In this document: piece by piece, positions 15,946-24,799 of the stretch | Numbering within the stretch: position 1 is the first letter of the stretch | Layout: every line of letters begins with the position of its first letter | NCBI GenBank assembly: GCA_016929495.1 | Contig: JAFGIS010000204.1 | Coordinates: forward strand, 1 to 58,478 | Direction: 5' to 3' | Length of the DNA: 58,478 nucleotides | Source: Polyangiaceae bacterium | GTDB taxonomy: Bacteria; Myxococcota_A; Polyangia; Polyangiales; Polyangiaceae | Position numbers and translations under genes: made by a program | Notes under the pieces: generated by a model | Told to the model about the DNA's origin: nothing | The model's database searches: none | What the model saw: the letters and a program-made list of their open reading frames with translations, nothing else

Positions 15946-17996
15946 CCTTCACGGTCGCAGCCGCCCTCGCGATCGCGGTCCTGGTCGTCGCGCCCATTGC
16001 GGCGCACCTCCTGCGTCGTGGCCGCGTTCATGCGCACGAGTTCCCGCCGGCTGCGCTCGTATCGGCCGTGGCGCCCGCGGCGCAGCAGATCAGAAGGCTC
16101 GGGGACCGCGGTCTTCTGGTGATTCGCATATCGATCCTGTTGGTGCTCGCGGTGCTCGGGGCAACTCCGCTCGTGCGTTGCTCGCGACTGTCCATCAGTC
16201 ACAGCTCAGGGGCGAGTGTCGCGGTCGCCGTCGTCCTCGACGACTCGATGAGCATGCGCGCCCGTCTCGCAAACGGAAAAACGCGCTGGGAGACAGCGCT
16301 CGACGCAGCGCATCAGCTGATCGACTCGATGTCCAACGGCGACGCCATGGCCGTGGTGCTTGCGGGTCGCCCGGCGCGGCTCGCGCTGGGCGCCACCACG
16401 AACCTGCATGCGGGACGAAGCGCAATAGCCGAGCTTCGTCCCAGCGATCGCGCGACGGACTTGGCGGCCGCCTTGGCGCTGGCCAAGTCCACGCTCGAAC
16501 GCCTCCCACACCGTGACAAGCGCGTGTTGCTCCTCAGTGACCTGGCGGTGCGAGAGCTCCCTTCCAGCGAGCCGCTCTGGGCACCGCTAACGGCACTACG
16601 CCAGCCGGTAGCAGACTGCGGCGTCGTGCGCGCGCAGCGGCGAGGTCGACGGATCAGCGCGGATGTCGTGTGTAACGCCAGGTCCGCCGCCGAGGGTCGC
16701 CACGCAGAGCTCGTGAGCGGCGCGCGGTCGCCGCTCGGAGAGCTCGGCGGGGTGCGAGCGCGCGCGCCGAAAGAACGGACTCTCCGCAACGCGCCGCCGG
16801 AACGGACGTCCGCTGCAGTCGCTGCCGAAAGTGGGGTTCAAACCGTCGCGTTCGAGACCGACCAGGACGTGGATCTCGACGTCGTGCTATCCGGGCAGGA
16901 CGCGATAGGAGAAAACGACCGCGCCCCGGTCGCGCCACGACCGCGCTCACTCGCGGTAGCCGTCGTCGCCGATCCGGCCAAGGCAACCCCGATCACGGGG
17001 GCCGCTACCGTCATCGAGGAGGCCGTCCACGCCTTGTCCGACAAGCTGTCGGTGCGTCCCATCCCGAGCCTTCCCGATGATCTCAAGACGCTCGAGACCT
17101 ACGGCGCACTGGTCCTGGACGACCCGGCTGGCTTTGCGCCCGAGGCGCGTCTGGCACTGGGTCGCTGGCTCGAACAAGGCGGCGTGGCGCTGGCATTCCT
17201 GGGCCCGTCCTCGGCACAGGCTTCGCTCGGATCCACCCTCGAGCCCTTGCTCTCGGGTCCCGTCCGCTGGGAGACAGCCCAGGTAGCTGGCGCGGATGCA
17301 GCCAGCTACGGTTGGTTGGGTGCAGAGGCGACGTCGCTGGAAGACCTGGCGCCTCGGGGCCGATTGCGCTTCGAGGGGGCCGTACCCGCGCAGAGCAGAA
17401 TCGTCGGACGATGGCTCGACGGCGTACCCATGGCCATCGAGCACCGTGTCGGTCTGGGTCAATGGCTCGCGTTGGGACTGCCGTGCTCCGTCGACGAAAG
17501 CGAGCTCGCGCTGCGGCCGGGCTTCTTGGCCGTCGTCGACCATATGCTGCGGCTGGCCGCGAGACACAATGGCGTGCGGGTGACGACGCCTGGAACGGCC
17601 TGGACGTTCGACAACGGCTCGGTCGTCCAGATCATCGGCCCCCGCGGCAAGCTCTCCGCGCGGGTGCTGGCGGCGACTGACGACCACGGCGGCGCGCGCC
17701 GGCTGGTCGCCGCCCCAGAAGAGGCCGGACGTTACAAAGTGACGAACAACGGCCGATCTGAGCAGCGCTTCGTGACTCTGGACCCTGAGGAAGTCGAGAC
17801 CATGCCCGTGCAGATAGCAGGACGACGGTCCCGTTTGCTCGTGGCCCCGACGAGCGAGCACGTCGATGTGTCGCGCGCCGTCGCGTGGTTGCTTGTGGGC
17901 CTGCTGGGCGCGGAGCTAGCGTTCCGGGGCGCGCTTCGCTGGCAGACACGCGCCGCGAGGAGATCTGGGCGAACGTTCGGGAGTACGGACGGATAG
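15942..17996 (+). CDS. BatA/aerotolerance-type membrane protein with VWA domain
   Basis: 684 residues from the GTG at 15942. The N-terminus has the BatA pattern: a membrane helix, AAHLLRRGRVHAHEFPPAAL, then a second helix (VIRISILLVLAVLGA). A VWA domain with an intact MIDAS DDSMSMR follows (about residues 95-240). A long region resembles the glutamine amidotransferase-like fold of Bat proteins (ETYGALVLDDPAGF, LGRWLEQGGVALAFLG). A last helix lies near the C-terminus (AVAWLLVGLLGAELAF). It should sit in the inner membrane and present the VWA domain to partners. It overlaps the DUF58 gene by 4 bases, and 77 bases separate it from the chaperone gene. Confidence 0.83.
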   Translation: MTFTVAAALAIAVLVVAPIAAHLLRRGRVHAHEFPPAALVSAVAPAAQQIRRLGDRGLLVIRISILLVLAVLGATPLVRCSRLSISHSSGASVAVAVVLDDSMSMRARLANGKTRWETALDAAHQLIDSMSNGDAMAVVLAGRPARLALGATTNLHAGRSAIAELRPSDRATDLAAALALAKSTLERLPHRDKRVLLLSDLAVRELPSSEPLWAPLTALRQPVADCGVVRAQRRGRRISADVVCNARSAAEGRHAELVSGARSPLGELGGVRARAPKERTLRNAPPERTSAAVAAESGVQTVAFETDQDVDLDVVLSGQDAIGENDRAPVAPRPRSLAVAVVADPAKATPITGAATVIEEAVHALSDKLSVRPIPSLPDDLKTLETYGALVLDDPAGFAPEARLALGRWLEQGGVALAFLGPSSAQASLGSTLEPLLSGPVRWETAQVAGADAASYGWLGAEATSLEDLAPRGRLRFEGAVPAQSRIVGRWLDGVPMAIEHRVGLGQWLALGLPCSVDESELALRPGFLAVVDHMLRLAARHNGVRVTTPGTAWTFDNGSVVQIIGPRGKLSARVLAATDDHGGARRLVAAPEEAGRYKVTNNGRSEQRFVTLDPEEVETMPVQIAGRRSRLLVAPTSEHVDVSRAVAWLLVGLLGAELAFRGALRWQTRAARRSGRTFGSTDG

Positions 17997-18073
17997 ACGC
18001 CGGAAGCAGGGCCGGTCCGAGGGCCAACAGCGAACCGACAGCACGAGCGAACGCTTGTGGTACAAGCGCGGCG

Positions 18074-19081
18074 ATGTCCCAGCACGTTCGAGGCCGTGGG
18101 CCCCACCGGGTGGGAGTGCTCGTCGCAGCGGCCCTCGCCCTCGTGCCAACGCTGGTCGCCCGACAGGCGCATGCCACTTTGGTCGAGCGCGTGGTCGCGG
18201 TCGTGGACGACAAGGCCATTCTGCTGAGCGAACTGCAGGCACGCGCCACGCCGTTCGTTGCTCGGATCTACGAACAGGTGCCAGCCGGCGCGCAGCGGAC
18301 GGCAGCGATATCGCAGATCTACGCGACGCTCGTCGAACGGCTCATCGAAGACGAGCTCAAGGAGCGCGCCGCACAGCGGGCGCACATCACGATAGCGAGC
18401 GGAGAAATCGACAGGGCGTTCGAGCGAATCGCACGGCAGAACGGCATGGACGTCGCCGATATCATCGCGGAGGCCAAACGCACCGGCCTGAGCGAAGCCG
18501 ACTACCGCCTGGAGGTGAGACGGCAGCTACTCGAGGCCAAGCTGCTCAACGTTCGCTTGCAGGGGCGGCTGCAGGTGACCGAGCAGGATACCCGCAGCTT
18601 GTACCGCGCGATGGTGCTCGACGAGCGGCAAGACCTCCCCTTCAGCATCGCGAGAATCGTGCTGGATGCTCCGACAACGGCCGGGCCATCCGCGCTCGAG
18701 GCCGTTCGAAAGCGGGCCGAGTCGATCGCCGCTCGGGCTCGAGCCGGCGCCGACTTCGCCGAGCTCGCTCGCCGCTACTCGAATGAATCCAAGACTGGCC
18801 GTCGCGGCAGCATCGTGGGGCCTCTCGAGCCCGGTCAGCTGCCCGCGACGCTTGACCGCGTCACGGCGAGGCTAGAGGTCGGCGAAGTCTCCAACCCGGT
18901 TCGGGTCGGCGGCACGCTGGTGGTCGTCAAGCTCGTCGCACGAGAGCCCTCCAGACTGCCAACGTATGAACAGGCGGCGCTTCAGCTACAGGAACGCGCG
19001 TACATGGAGAAAATGAACCGCGCGCGCAAGCAGTGGCTCAGCGGACTGCGTCGGCAGACACATGTGGAGGTACGGCTCTGA
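18074..19081 (+). CDS. Periplasmic SurA/PpiC-type peptidyl-prolyl isomerase
   Basis: 335 residues from the ATG at 18074. The signal peptide ends around ARQAHA. The next segment, VERVVAVVDDKAILLSELQARATP, is the SurA N-terminal signature, followed by a helical chaperone domain. Near 205-310 is a parvulin (PpiC) domain: FSIARIVLDAP, ADFAELARRYSNESKTGRRG, LGPLEPGQLP-like IVGPLEPGQLP, VGEVSNPVRVGGTLVVVKL. It would help outer-membrane proteins fold in the periplasm. It ends the forward operon, which suits the barrel and lipoprotein genes nearby. Confidence 0.88.
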   Translation: MSQHVRGRGPHRVGVLVAAALALVPTLVARQAHATLVERVVAVVDDKAILLSELQARATPFVARIYEQVPAGAQRTAAISQIYATLVERLIEDELKERAAQRAHITIASGEIDRAFERIARQNGMDVADIIAEAKRTGLSEADYRLEVRRQLLEAKLLNVRLQGRLQVTEQDTRSLYRAMVLDERQDLPFSIARIVLDAPTTAGPSALEAVRKRAESIAARARAGADFAELARRYSNESKTGRRGSIVGPLEPGQLPATLDRVTARLEVGEVSNPVRVGGTLVVVKLVAREPSRLPTYEQAALQLQERAYMEKMNRARKQWLSGLRRQTHVEVRL

Positions 19082-19170
19082 CCGCCAGCAGAGCCGCCCA
19101 GGACATCCCTGAACCACGCCTTCGATGGCCATGTCCATGATCACCCTGCGCAGCGTCGATTGAGTCGTTT

Positions 19171-19186
19171 CAGCCAAAACTGGCTG
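19171..19186. promoter_or_regulatory. Inverted repeat, candidate activator site
   Basis: CAGCCA-AAAC-TGGCTG is a perfect 6-bp-arm inverted repeat about 75-90 bases upstream of the sigma-54-type promoter. That is the normal distance for an enhancer-binding protein site. The regulator is unknown. Confidence 0.4.
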
Positions 19187-19260
19187 TACGGTCAATCCCT
19201 GTGAGGAACGTCCCAGCAAGGATCGCTCTCGCCACGCGACGACGAAGCCTGACGTGGGTT

Positions 19261-19275
19261 TGGCACGACCATTGC
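19261..19275 (+). promoter_or_regulatory. Sigma-54 (-24/-12) promoter
   Basis: TGGCACGACCATTGC matches the RpoN consensus TGGCAC-N5-TTGC exactly, with GG at 19262-19263 and GC at 19274-19275, 10 bases apart. Transcription would start near 19287 and read into the amidotransferase gene at 19461. An activator would be required. Confidence 0.65.
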
Positions 19276-19460
19276 GGCGACTGCAAGGCTCGTGCGGCCC
19301 GCCGCACAGTCCTGGATTGCGGCTGGACAATCGATGTAGAGCTTGTTAGGCCCAAAGAGGCGTAGCGCGCTGCACTCGGCCGGCCATTGCGGATCCTCAC
19401 GTCGCTCGGGGCCGTCGTCACGCCAGTTGACCTCATCCTGACACTCGATACGAACGATTC

Positions 19461-21230
19461 ATGTGCGGAATCTGCGGCGAAGCGCGCTTCGATGGCCGGT
19501 CGCCATCGGTGAGCGCGGTGTCGAAGATGATGGAGGCGATGCTGCCGCGCGGCCCGGACGGATCCGGGCTAGTCGTACGGGAGCGCGTCGCGCTCGGACA
19601 CCGGCGGCTGAGCATCATCGATCTCTCGGAGCGCGCCCAGCAGCCGATGGTCGATAGCGAGCTCGGGCTCAGCGTCGTCTACAACGGGGCCATCTACAAC
19701 TACCCGGAGCTTCGCCGAGAGCTCGAGCAGGCCGGCTACCGCTTCTTCTCGACGGGGGATACGGAAGTCCTGCTCAAGGCCTACCACGCCTGGGGCGCGG
19801 ACATGGTGACCCGCCTGCAGGGCATGTTTGCGTTCTGTATCTTCGAACGGGACAGCGGCACGCTCTATTTGGCGCGCGATCGCCTGGGGATCAAGCCGCT
19901 CTACTACGTCGAGGAGCCCGGGCGATTTCGCTTTGCCTCGACCCTACCGGCGCTGCTCGGCCCGGGGGACGTCAGCACGGCGGTCGATCCGGTCGCGCTG
20001 CACTACTACATGACGTTCCACGCCGTAGTTCCGGCACCCCACACGCTCCTGCGCGCAGTCGCCAAGCTCGAGCCCGCGACGTGGATGACCGTGGACGCTG
20101 CGGGCCATCGCCGGCAACACCGCTACTGGGAGCCCGAATTCGTCCCGCGCCACGAGGATCGATCGCTCACATTCGCCGACTGGCAGGAACTCACTGTGGC
20201 GACGCTGCGCCGGGCCGTGGCCCGGCGGCTGGTTGCCGACGTGCCCGTGGGCGTCCTGCTCAGTGGTGGGCTCGACTCGAGCCTGGTGGTGGGCCTGCTC
20301 GCGGAAGCAGGACAATCCGTCGAGACGTTCAGCATCGGCTTCGAGGCGGTCAACGGCGAGGTCGGAGACGAGTTCGAGTACTCCGACATCGTGGCCCGAA
20401 GGTTCGACACGCGGCACCACAAGATCTCCGTCGACGCCCGTACCGTCCTGCCGAACCTGTCGCGCTGCATCGAGTCGATGAGCGAGCCTATGGTGAGCCA
20501 TGACGCCATCGGTTTCTATCTGTTGAGCCAAGAGGTAAAAAAGCACGTCAAAGTAGTGCAGAGCGGCCAAGGTGCCGACGAGATTTTCGCGGGCTACCAT
20601 TGGTATCCCCCTCTGCTCGAGAGCACCGACGCGGCGACGGACTATGCTCGCGTGTTCTTCGATCGCGACCATGCCGAGCTCGCCACGGCGCTCAGCCCGG
20701 ATTTCGTGACCGAGGACTACTCCCGTCAGTTCGTCGCTGCGCACTTCGCTCGGCCGGGCGCTGCTCGCGCCGTGGACAAGGCGCTCCGCATCGACACCAC
20801 GATCATGCTGGTGGACGACCCGGTCAAGCGGGTCGACAACATGACGATGGCTTGGGGGCTCGAGGCGCGTGTGCCGTTTCTGGATCACGAGGTCGTCGAG
20901 CTCGCCGCCCGGATGCCGGCCAAGCTCAAGGTCATGGGCGGAGGCAAACACGTCCTCAAGGAGGCCGCCCGCCGCGTCATCCCCGGTGCGGTGATCGACC
21001 GACCGAAGGGCTATTTCCCCGTTCCCGCACTGAAGTACCTGCGCGGTCCGTACCTGGACCTGGTCGTCGACGCGGTCACCTCGGCGCGCGCTCGCCAGCG
21101 AAACCTATTTCAGCCGTCGTACGTCGAGCGGCTGATCGCGTCACCGGAAACGCATATCACTCCACTTCGCGGCTCGAAGCTCTGGCAGGTCGCCCTGCTC
21201 GAACTTTGGCTCACGGCTCACGGGATTTGA
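19461..21230 (+). CDS. AsnB-type amidotransferase of the NAGGN osmoprotectant system
   Basis: 589 residues. The N-terminal glutaminase has the catalytic Cys2 (MCGICGEARF), PRGPDGSG, HRRLSIIDLS and YNGAIYNY. The synthetase half has the PP-loop SGGLDSS near residue 268, with GADEIFAGY and EARVPFLDHEVVELA. The usual reaction is ATP-dependent amidation with ammonia from glutamine. The neighbouring M42 peptidase of the NAGGN type and the overall sequence point to the amidotransferase that caps N-acetylglutaminylglutamine as its amide (TIGR03104-like group), rather than to housekeeping asparagine synthesis. The GNAT/ATP-grasp synthase that normally lies beside it is not here. Expression is probably from the sigma-54-type promoter upstream. 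Plain AsnB is the alternative. Confidence 0.82.
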   Translation: MCGICGEARFDGRSPSVSAVSKMMEAMLPRGPDGSGLVVRERVALGHRRLSIIDLSERAQQPMVDSELGLSVVYNGAIYNYPELRRELEQAGYRFFSTGDTEVLLKAYHAWGADMVTRLQGMFAFCIFERDSGTLYLARDRLGIKPLYYVEEPGRFRFASTLPALLGPGDVSTAVDPVALHYYMTFHAVVPAPHTLLRAVAKLEPATWMTVDAAGHRRQHRYWEPEFVPRHEDRSLTFADWQELTVATLRRAVARRLVADVPVGVLLSGGLDSSLVVGLLAEAGQSVETFSIGFEAVNGEVGDEFEYSDIVARRFDTRHHKISVDARTVLPNLSRCIESMSEPMVSHDAIGFYLLSQEVKKHVKVVQSGQGADEIFAGYHWYPPLLESTDAATDYARVFFDRDHAELATALSPDFVTEDYSRQFVAAHFARPGAARAVDKALRIDTTIMLVDDPVKRVDNMTMAWGLEARVPFLDHEVVELAARMPAKLKVMGGGKHVLKEAARRVIPGAVIDRPKGYFPVPALKYLRGPYLDLVVDAVTSARARQRNLFQPSYVERLIASPETHITPLRGSKLWQVALLELWLTAHGI

Positions 21231-21282
21231 AGGGCGGACACGCGAGCATCGATCGAAGACCTGTTTTGGACCACGGTAGCCC

Positions 21283-22395
21283 ATGCGCAAACTCGATATC
21301 GACCTCGAGTACTTGAAGACGACCCTGAAGGCTCTGCTCGAGATCCCGAGCCCCAGTGGCTACACGGACCGCGTGGTCCACTACTGCGTGGGCGAACTCG
21401 AGAAACTCGGCCTGCCGTGCCGGCTCACCCGTCGCGGCGGCATTCGGGCGACACTATCCGGTCAGGAGAACGCTCCTCGGTGTGCCATCGTTTCGCACCT
21501 GGACACGGTAGGCGCAATGGTCAAGCAGCTCAAGTCGAACGGGCGCCTGGAGATGATGCCCATCGGTCACTGGTCGAGCCGATTCGCCGAGGGCTGCCGT
21601 GTCACCATCTTCACCGACAAACACGGCTGCAAACGCGGCACCATCCTACCGCTGAAGGCTTCGGGGCACACGTTCAACGAGGAGATCGACACCCAGCCGG
21701 TCGCCTGGGACAATGTCGAGATCCGGACGAACGATTTTGCTCGCAACGAAGCCGAACTGCGTGCCGAGGGCTACCACGTGGGAGACTTCGTGGCCGTCGA
21801 TCCGGGCACCGAGTTCACTCCGGACGGGTTCGTCGTCTCGCGGCACCTCGACGACAAGGCGGGTGTGGCCGCGGTGTTGGCTGCCGCCAAGTCCATCGTC
21901 GACTCCAAGGTGGAGGTCCCCACGGACTGCAACCTGATCTTCACGATCGCCGAGGAGGTGGGCACGGGCGCGTCGTCCGTCCTGCACGGCAATACCGCGG
22001 AATTGGTGGCGGTGGACAACGCGACCCAGGCGCCCGGGCAGAACTCACGGGAACGCGGGGTCACGATCGCCATGATGGACTCGAGCGGCCCGTTCGATTA
22101 CCACCTGACACACAAGTTGCTCGACTTGTGCGAACAGTACGAGCTCGAGCATCAGCGGGACGTGTTCAAGTACTACCGCTGCGATGCGGCAGCTGCAGTG
22201 GAAGCAGGCAACGATCTGCGGGTCGCACTGGTCTGCTTCGGGCTGGATGCGTCGCATGGCTACGAGCGCGCCCACGTGACCGGTCTGTGCGCGCTAGCGC
22301 AGCTACTCGGCCTGTACATCCAGGCCGGCCGCATTGCTCAGCGCGACGGCACACTGCTCGGGCCGCTCAGCGATTTCCCGACGCAGCCCCAGTGA
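21283..22395 (+). CDS. M42-family peptidase of the NAGGN system
   Basis: 370 residues. Metal ligands of M42/M20-type aminopeptidases are all present: SHLDTVG (H72, D74), RHLDDKAG (D190), AEEVGTG (E224, E225) and the C-terminal His in DASHGYERAH (near 325). The sequence MRKLDIDLEYLKTTLKALLE and WSSRFAEGCRVT are like the osmoprotectant NAGGN-system M42 hydrolase (TIGR03106-like). The gene starts 52 bases after the amidotransferase and is surely co-transcribed. It may turn over the dipeptide osmolyte or a precursor. In the standard trio the N-acetylglutaminylglutamine synthetase gene lies between or beside these two; the 52-base gap leaves no room for it here. Confidence 0.85.
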   Translation: MRKLDIDLEYLKTTLKALLEIPSPSGYTDRVVHYCVGELEKLGLPCRLTRRGGIRATLSGQENAPRCAIVSHLDTVGAMVKQLKSNGRLEMMPIGHWSSRFAEGCRVTIFTDKHGCKRGTILPLKASGHTFNEEIDTQPVAWDNVEIRTNDFARNEAELRAEGYHVGDFVAVDPGTEFTPDGFVVSRHLDDKAGVAAVLAAAKSIVDSKVEVPTDCNLIFTIAEEVGTGASSVLHGNTAELVAVDNATQAPGQNSRERGVTIAMMDSSGPFDYHLTHKLLDLCEQYELEHQRDVFKYYRCDAAAAVEAGNDLRVALVCFGLDASHGYERAHVTGLCALAQLLGLYIQAGRIAQRDGTLLGPLSDFPTQPQ

Positions 22396-22587
22396 GCCAA
22401 ACCCCGAGGAGGAGTGATCGACGCCTCGCCGAGGATTGCCGTAGCGACACCAGCGGACGGTCTTCGTGCCAAACTGGCACAGCTCTGGCCCGCCGGCAGA
22501 GCCTTGGGAACACTGAACCCGGTGCCGCCCATATTTGGACGGCGGGGTTGGGGTTCGGCACGAGGTATGCTTAGCTCCCGCCGAGCC

Positions 22588-23967
22588 ATGGGTTCCTCAC
22601 CAGTCTTACGCGCCCGAAATTCGACGACGCAGGGGTTGGCAAGCGGCCCCCCGCGGCCGCTCTGCAGTTCCCCCCGCAGCTGGCCGTGCCGTCTTGGAGC
22701 GGCTGCGCGCCTTTCGGCCGCGCTGCTGGCCGGCGCCGCCGCCTTCGGTCTGTTGGACGCGCGTCCTGCGTCCGGACAGACCCTGACCCCCATCACGGCC
22801 AAGAACGTGAAGCGCAGCAGGAAAGCCGCCAACGAGGGCAGGCCCTGGGCGATCAACTACCAGGACTGCGTCGACAACGTGAAGTTCACGTTCAGCATCG
22901 CGTTCAGCGGCGTCATGACCGACCTGAGCTTCGCGGTGTGGACGGGATCGGCCGGCTCTGGCTACGACTGTAGCCAACCGAGCCAGCGCACGGTTGCCGG
23001 CTCCGATTGCCGAACACTGTACGAACCGGGTGAAATCAACCGGAAGATCGAGCTGACTGCGCAAGAACTCGTCAGCAACAATGGGGTGGACGGCTGCGAG
23101 GAAGACATCACCGGCCGCAACGTCAACTTGTACTTCGCGCTCGTCGATTCGGATGGCAATCCGCCCGGCGGGGCGACGGCCAGCTCCAGCTGCTCCGGCT
23201 GGTGCTCCAAGTGGGACGAAATCGAGATCGACCTGAGTGGGCCCTCCAAACCCTCGAACGTCTCCGCAGGAGTCGGCGAGAACATGCTTCTGGTCAACTG
23301 GGACGTGGCAGCCAACAAGGATATCAACGGCTACAGGCTCTACTGCGACCCTGCTCCTCGCGGAGCAGGCACGTCGACCACCACCAGCTATCGGCCGCTG
23401 GCGGACGATGATGACGACCTCGTGGACCAGGGCGACGCTGGGCTCGTCGGACAAGACGATGCCGGACTCACGGACGGGCAAGGCCAAGCCGGCTCGACGT
23501 CGACCGGCGGCACCCAGGGCGGCGCGGCCGGAACCGGGCAGACTGGGACAGCCGACATCGGCGCTGTGGACCAGCAGGGCACCGCGGGCACAGGCACCGC
23601 TGCACGACCGTGCGGCTCGGGTGTGCTCGTCCCGGGCCAGCGTCCGGATGAGAGCTACCGCTGCGGCTCGGTCGAGGGGGCCACGGCCTCTCGAGCCAAC
23701 GCCAAAGGGCTGAGCAACGGCATCGAATACGCGGTCGCCGTGGCGGCCGTCGACACCGTCGGGAACGTGGGCGAACTGTCGAACGTCGCTTGCGGGACGC
23801 CCCACCAGCTCGACGACTTCTTCGAGGTGTACCGACGCGAGGGAGGCAACGGCGGAGGCGGGTACTGCGCTACGACGGGGCGCGGCCGCTCCGGCACGCT
23901 CGCGCTCGCCATGGGTGCCTTGCTCGTGGCAGGGGCTCTACGCCAACGCAGGGGACGCAGCTCGTGA
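22588..23967 (+). CDS. MYXO-CTERM-anchored Fn3-like surface protein
   Basis: About 459 residues; the ATG at 22588 is my choice, 22567 is also possible. A signal peptide follows (AALLAGAAAFGLL, cut near ASGQ). Several cysteine pairs then precede a fibronectin-III-like domain (SKPSNVSAGVGENMLLVNWD, then NGIEYAVAVAAVDTVGNVGE). This is interrupted by a Gly/Thr/Asp/Gln-rich low-complexity insert at about 270-345. The C-terminus has a MYXO-CTERM-like sorting signal: a Gly-rich stretch with one Cys (GGGYCATTG), a hydrophobic helix (LALAMGALLVAGAL) and RQRRGR. Myxosortase cleavage and surface anchoring are expected. It resembles the MXAN_2561 family and overlaps the barrel gene by 4 bases. Confidence 0.75.
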   Translation: MGSSPVLRARNSTTQGLASGPPRPLCSSPRSWPCRLGAAARLSAALLAGAAAFGLLDARPASGQTLTPITAKNVKRSRKAANEGRPWAINYQDCVDNVKFTFSIAFSGVMTDLSFAVWTGSAGSGYDCSQPSQRTVAGSDCRTLYEPGEINRKIELTAQELVSNNGVDGCEEDITGRNVNLYFALVDSDGNPPGGATASSSCSGWCSKWDEIEIDLSGPSKPSNVSAGVGENMLLVNWDVAANKDINGYRLYCDPAPRGAGTSTTTSYRPLADDDDDLVDQGDAGLVGQDDAGLTDGQGQAGSTSTGGTQGGAAGTGQTGTADIGAVDQQGTAGTGTAARPCGSGVLVPGQRPDESYRCGSVEGATASRANAKGLSNGIEYAVAVAAVDTVGNVGELSNVACGTPHQLDDFFEVYRREGGNGGGGYCATTGRGRSGTLALAMGALLVAGALRQRRGRSS

Positions 23968-24722
23968 GCCGGCCCCTCGCGACACTCGCGGGCGCGGCGC
24001 TGTGCGCGCTCCATGCACCACACGCCCTTGCCCAGGAAGTGGACGTGTTCGGCGCCTACGGGGACGCGCATTCGGTGGAAAGCCCTCAGCATTTCGCGCT
24101 CGAGCTGCGGCTCGGCCCCTACAGGCCCCGGATCGACTCGGAGTTCGATGGCACAGCACCGTACAGGGACGTCTTCGGCAACAAGACCCGTGTGATGGTT
24201 GGGTTCGAGTTCGATTGGCAGGCCCTGCGGCTCGGCGGGGTGGGCAGCCTCGGACCTGGCTTCGGGCTCGGCTACACCCAGATGTCCGCTGGCGCACTGC
24301 TCGCTGGCGAGTCGGGACGCGCCTCCCAGAAGACCACCCTGAGCATCCTGCCCCTGTGGGCGGCCGCCGTGCTACGCGTCGACGCCGTGGCACGCAGGAC
24401 GGCAGTTCCCCTCGCGTTGTACGCGAAAGCCGGGCTCGCCACGGGCCTGTGGTGGACCGACGGCGGCAGCGGGACGTCTCGAGACGCCGACGGGGTCGTC
24501 GGAAAGGGCCGCTCCGATGGCTGGCTCCTCGCGGGCGGGCTCATGCTCGATACCAGCTTCATCGAGCCCTCCGCCGCTCGCGACCTGGACAACTCCAGCG
24601 GTGTGAACCACTGCTACTTCTTCGGCGAGTGGATGTGGCTCGACCTGGGAGCCTTCAGTCCCGGTGACTCGATGCGCGTGGGAGCCAACACCTGGCTCGG
24701 TGGCATCGCCTTCGAGTTCTGA
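23964..24722 (+). CDS. Outer-membrane beta-barrel protein (MXAN_2562-like)
   Basis: 252 residues from the GTG at 23964, which overlaps the stop of the surface protein. The signal peptide is ATLAGAALCALHAPHALAQ. The mature part starts FGAYGDAHSVESPQHFALELRLGPYRP and has alternating strands typical of an outer-membrane barrel, ending in aromatic Phe (GIAFEF). The sequence resembles the MXAN_2562 barrel family, whose gene is paired with an MXAN_2561-type MYXO-CTERM protein in Myxococcus. The same pairing here suggests that the two proteins work together at the cell surface. Substrate or role is not known. Confidence 0.75.
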   Translation: MSRPLATLAGAALCALHAPHALAQEVDVFGAYGDAHSVESPQHFALELRLGPYRPRIDSEFDGTAPYRDVFGNKTRVMVGFEFDWQALRLGGVGSLGPGFGLGYTQMSAGALLAGESGRASQKTTLSILPLWAAAVLRVDAVARRTAVPLALYAKAGLATGLWWTDGGSGTSRDADGVVGKGRSDGWLLAGGLMLDTSFIEPSAARDLDNSSGVNHCYFFGEWMWLDLGAFSPGDSMRVGANTWLGGIAFEF

Positions 24723-24771
24723 CTGGCCCCCCATCCTGACCGTACTCGGCTCTTCCCCGCCAGGAGAGCTG

Positions 24772-24799
24772 GTGCATCGTTTCAATCGAAACGATGCAC
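24772..24799. repeat. 28-bp palindrome, member of a dispersed family
   Basis: Arms GTGCATCGTTTC and GAAACGATGCAC pair perfectly around AATC. The minus-strand stop codon (24799-24801) overlaps its edge, and the plus-strand barrel gene ends 50 bases before. Read on the minus strand, it is nearly identical to 29141-29169. It may serve as a two-way terminator or as a protein site. Confidence 0.75.

Larger units (their letters stand above)
19082..19460. other. Regulatory intergenic region upstream of the NAGGN genes
   Basis: No convincing gene. It holds an inverted repeat at 19171-19186, a sigma-54-type promoter at 19261-19275, and a small hairpin-forming stretch (GCCGCA about 19300, TGCGGC about 19317). 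The predicted leader to the amidotransferase ATG is about 175 bases. Confidence 0.6.

Noticed and set aside
19082-19460. Minus-strand frames of 88 and 114 codons upstream of the amidotransferase
   Set aside because: No ribosome-binding sites or domains, and they overlap the sigma-54 promoter region.
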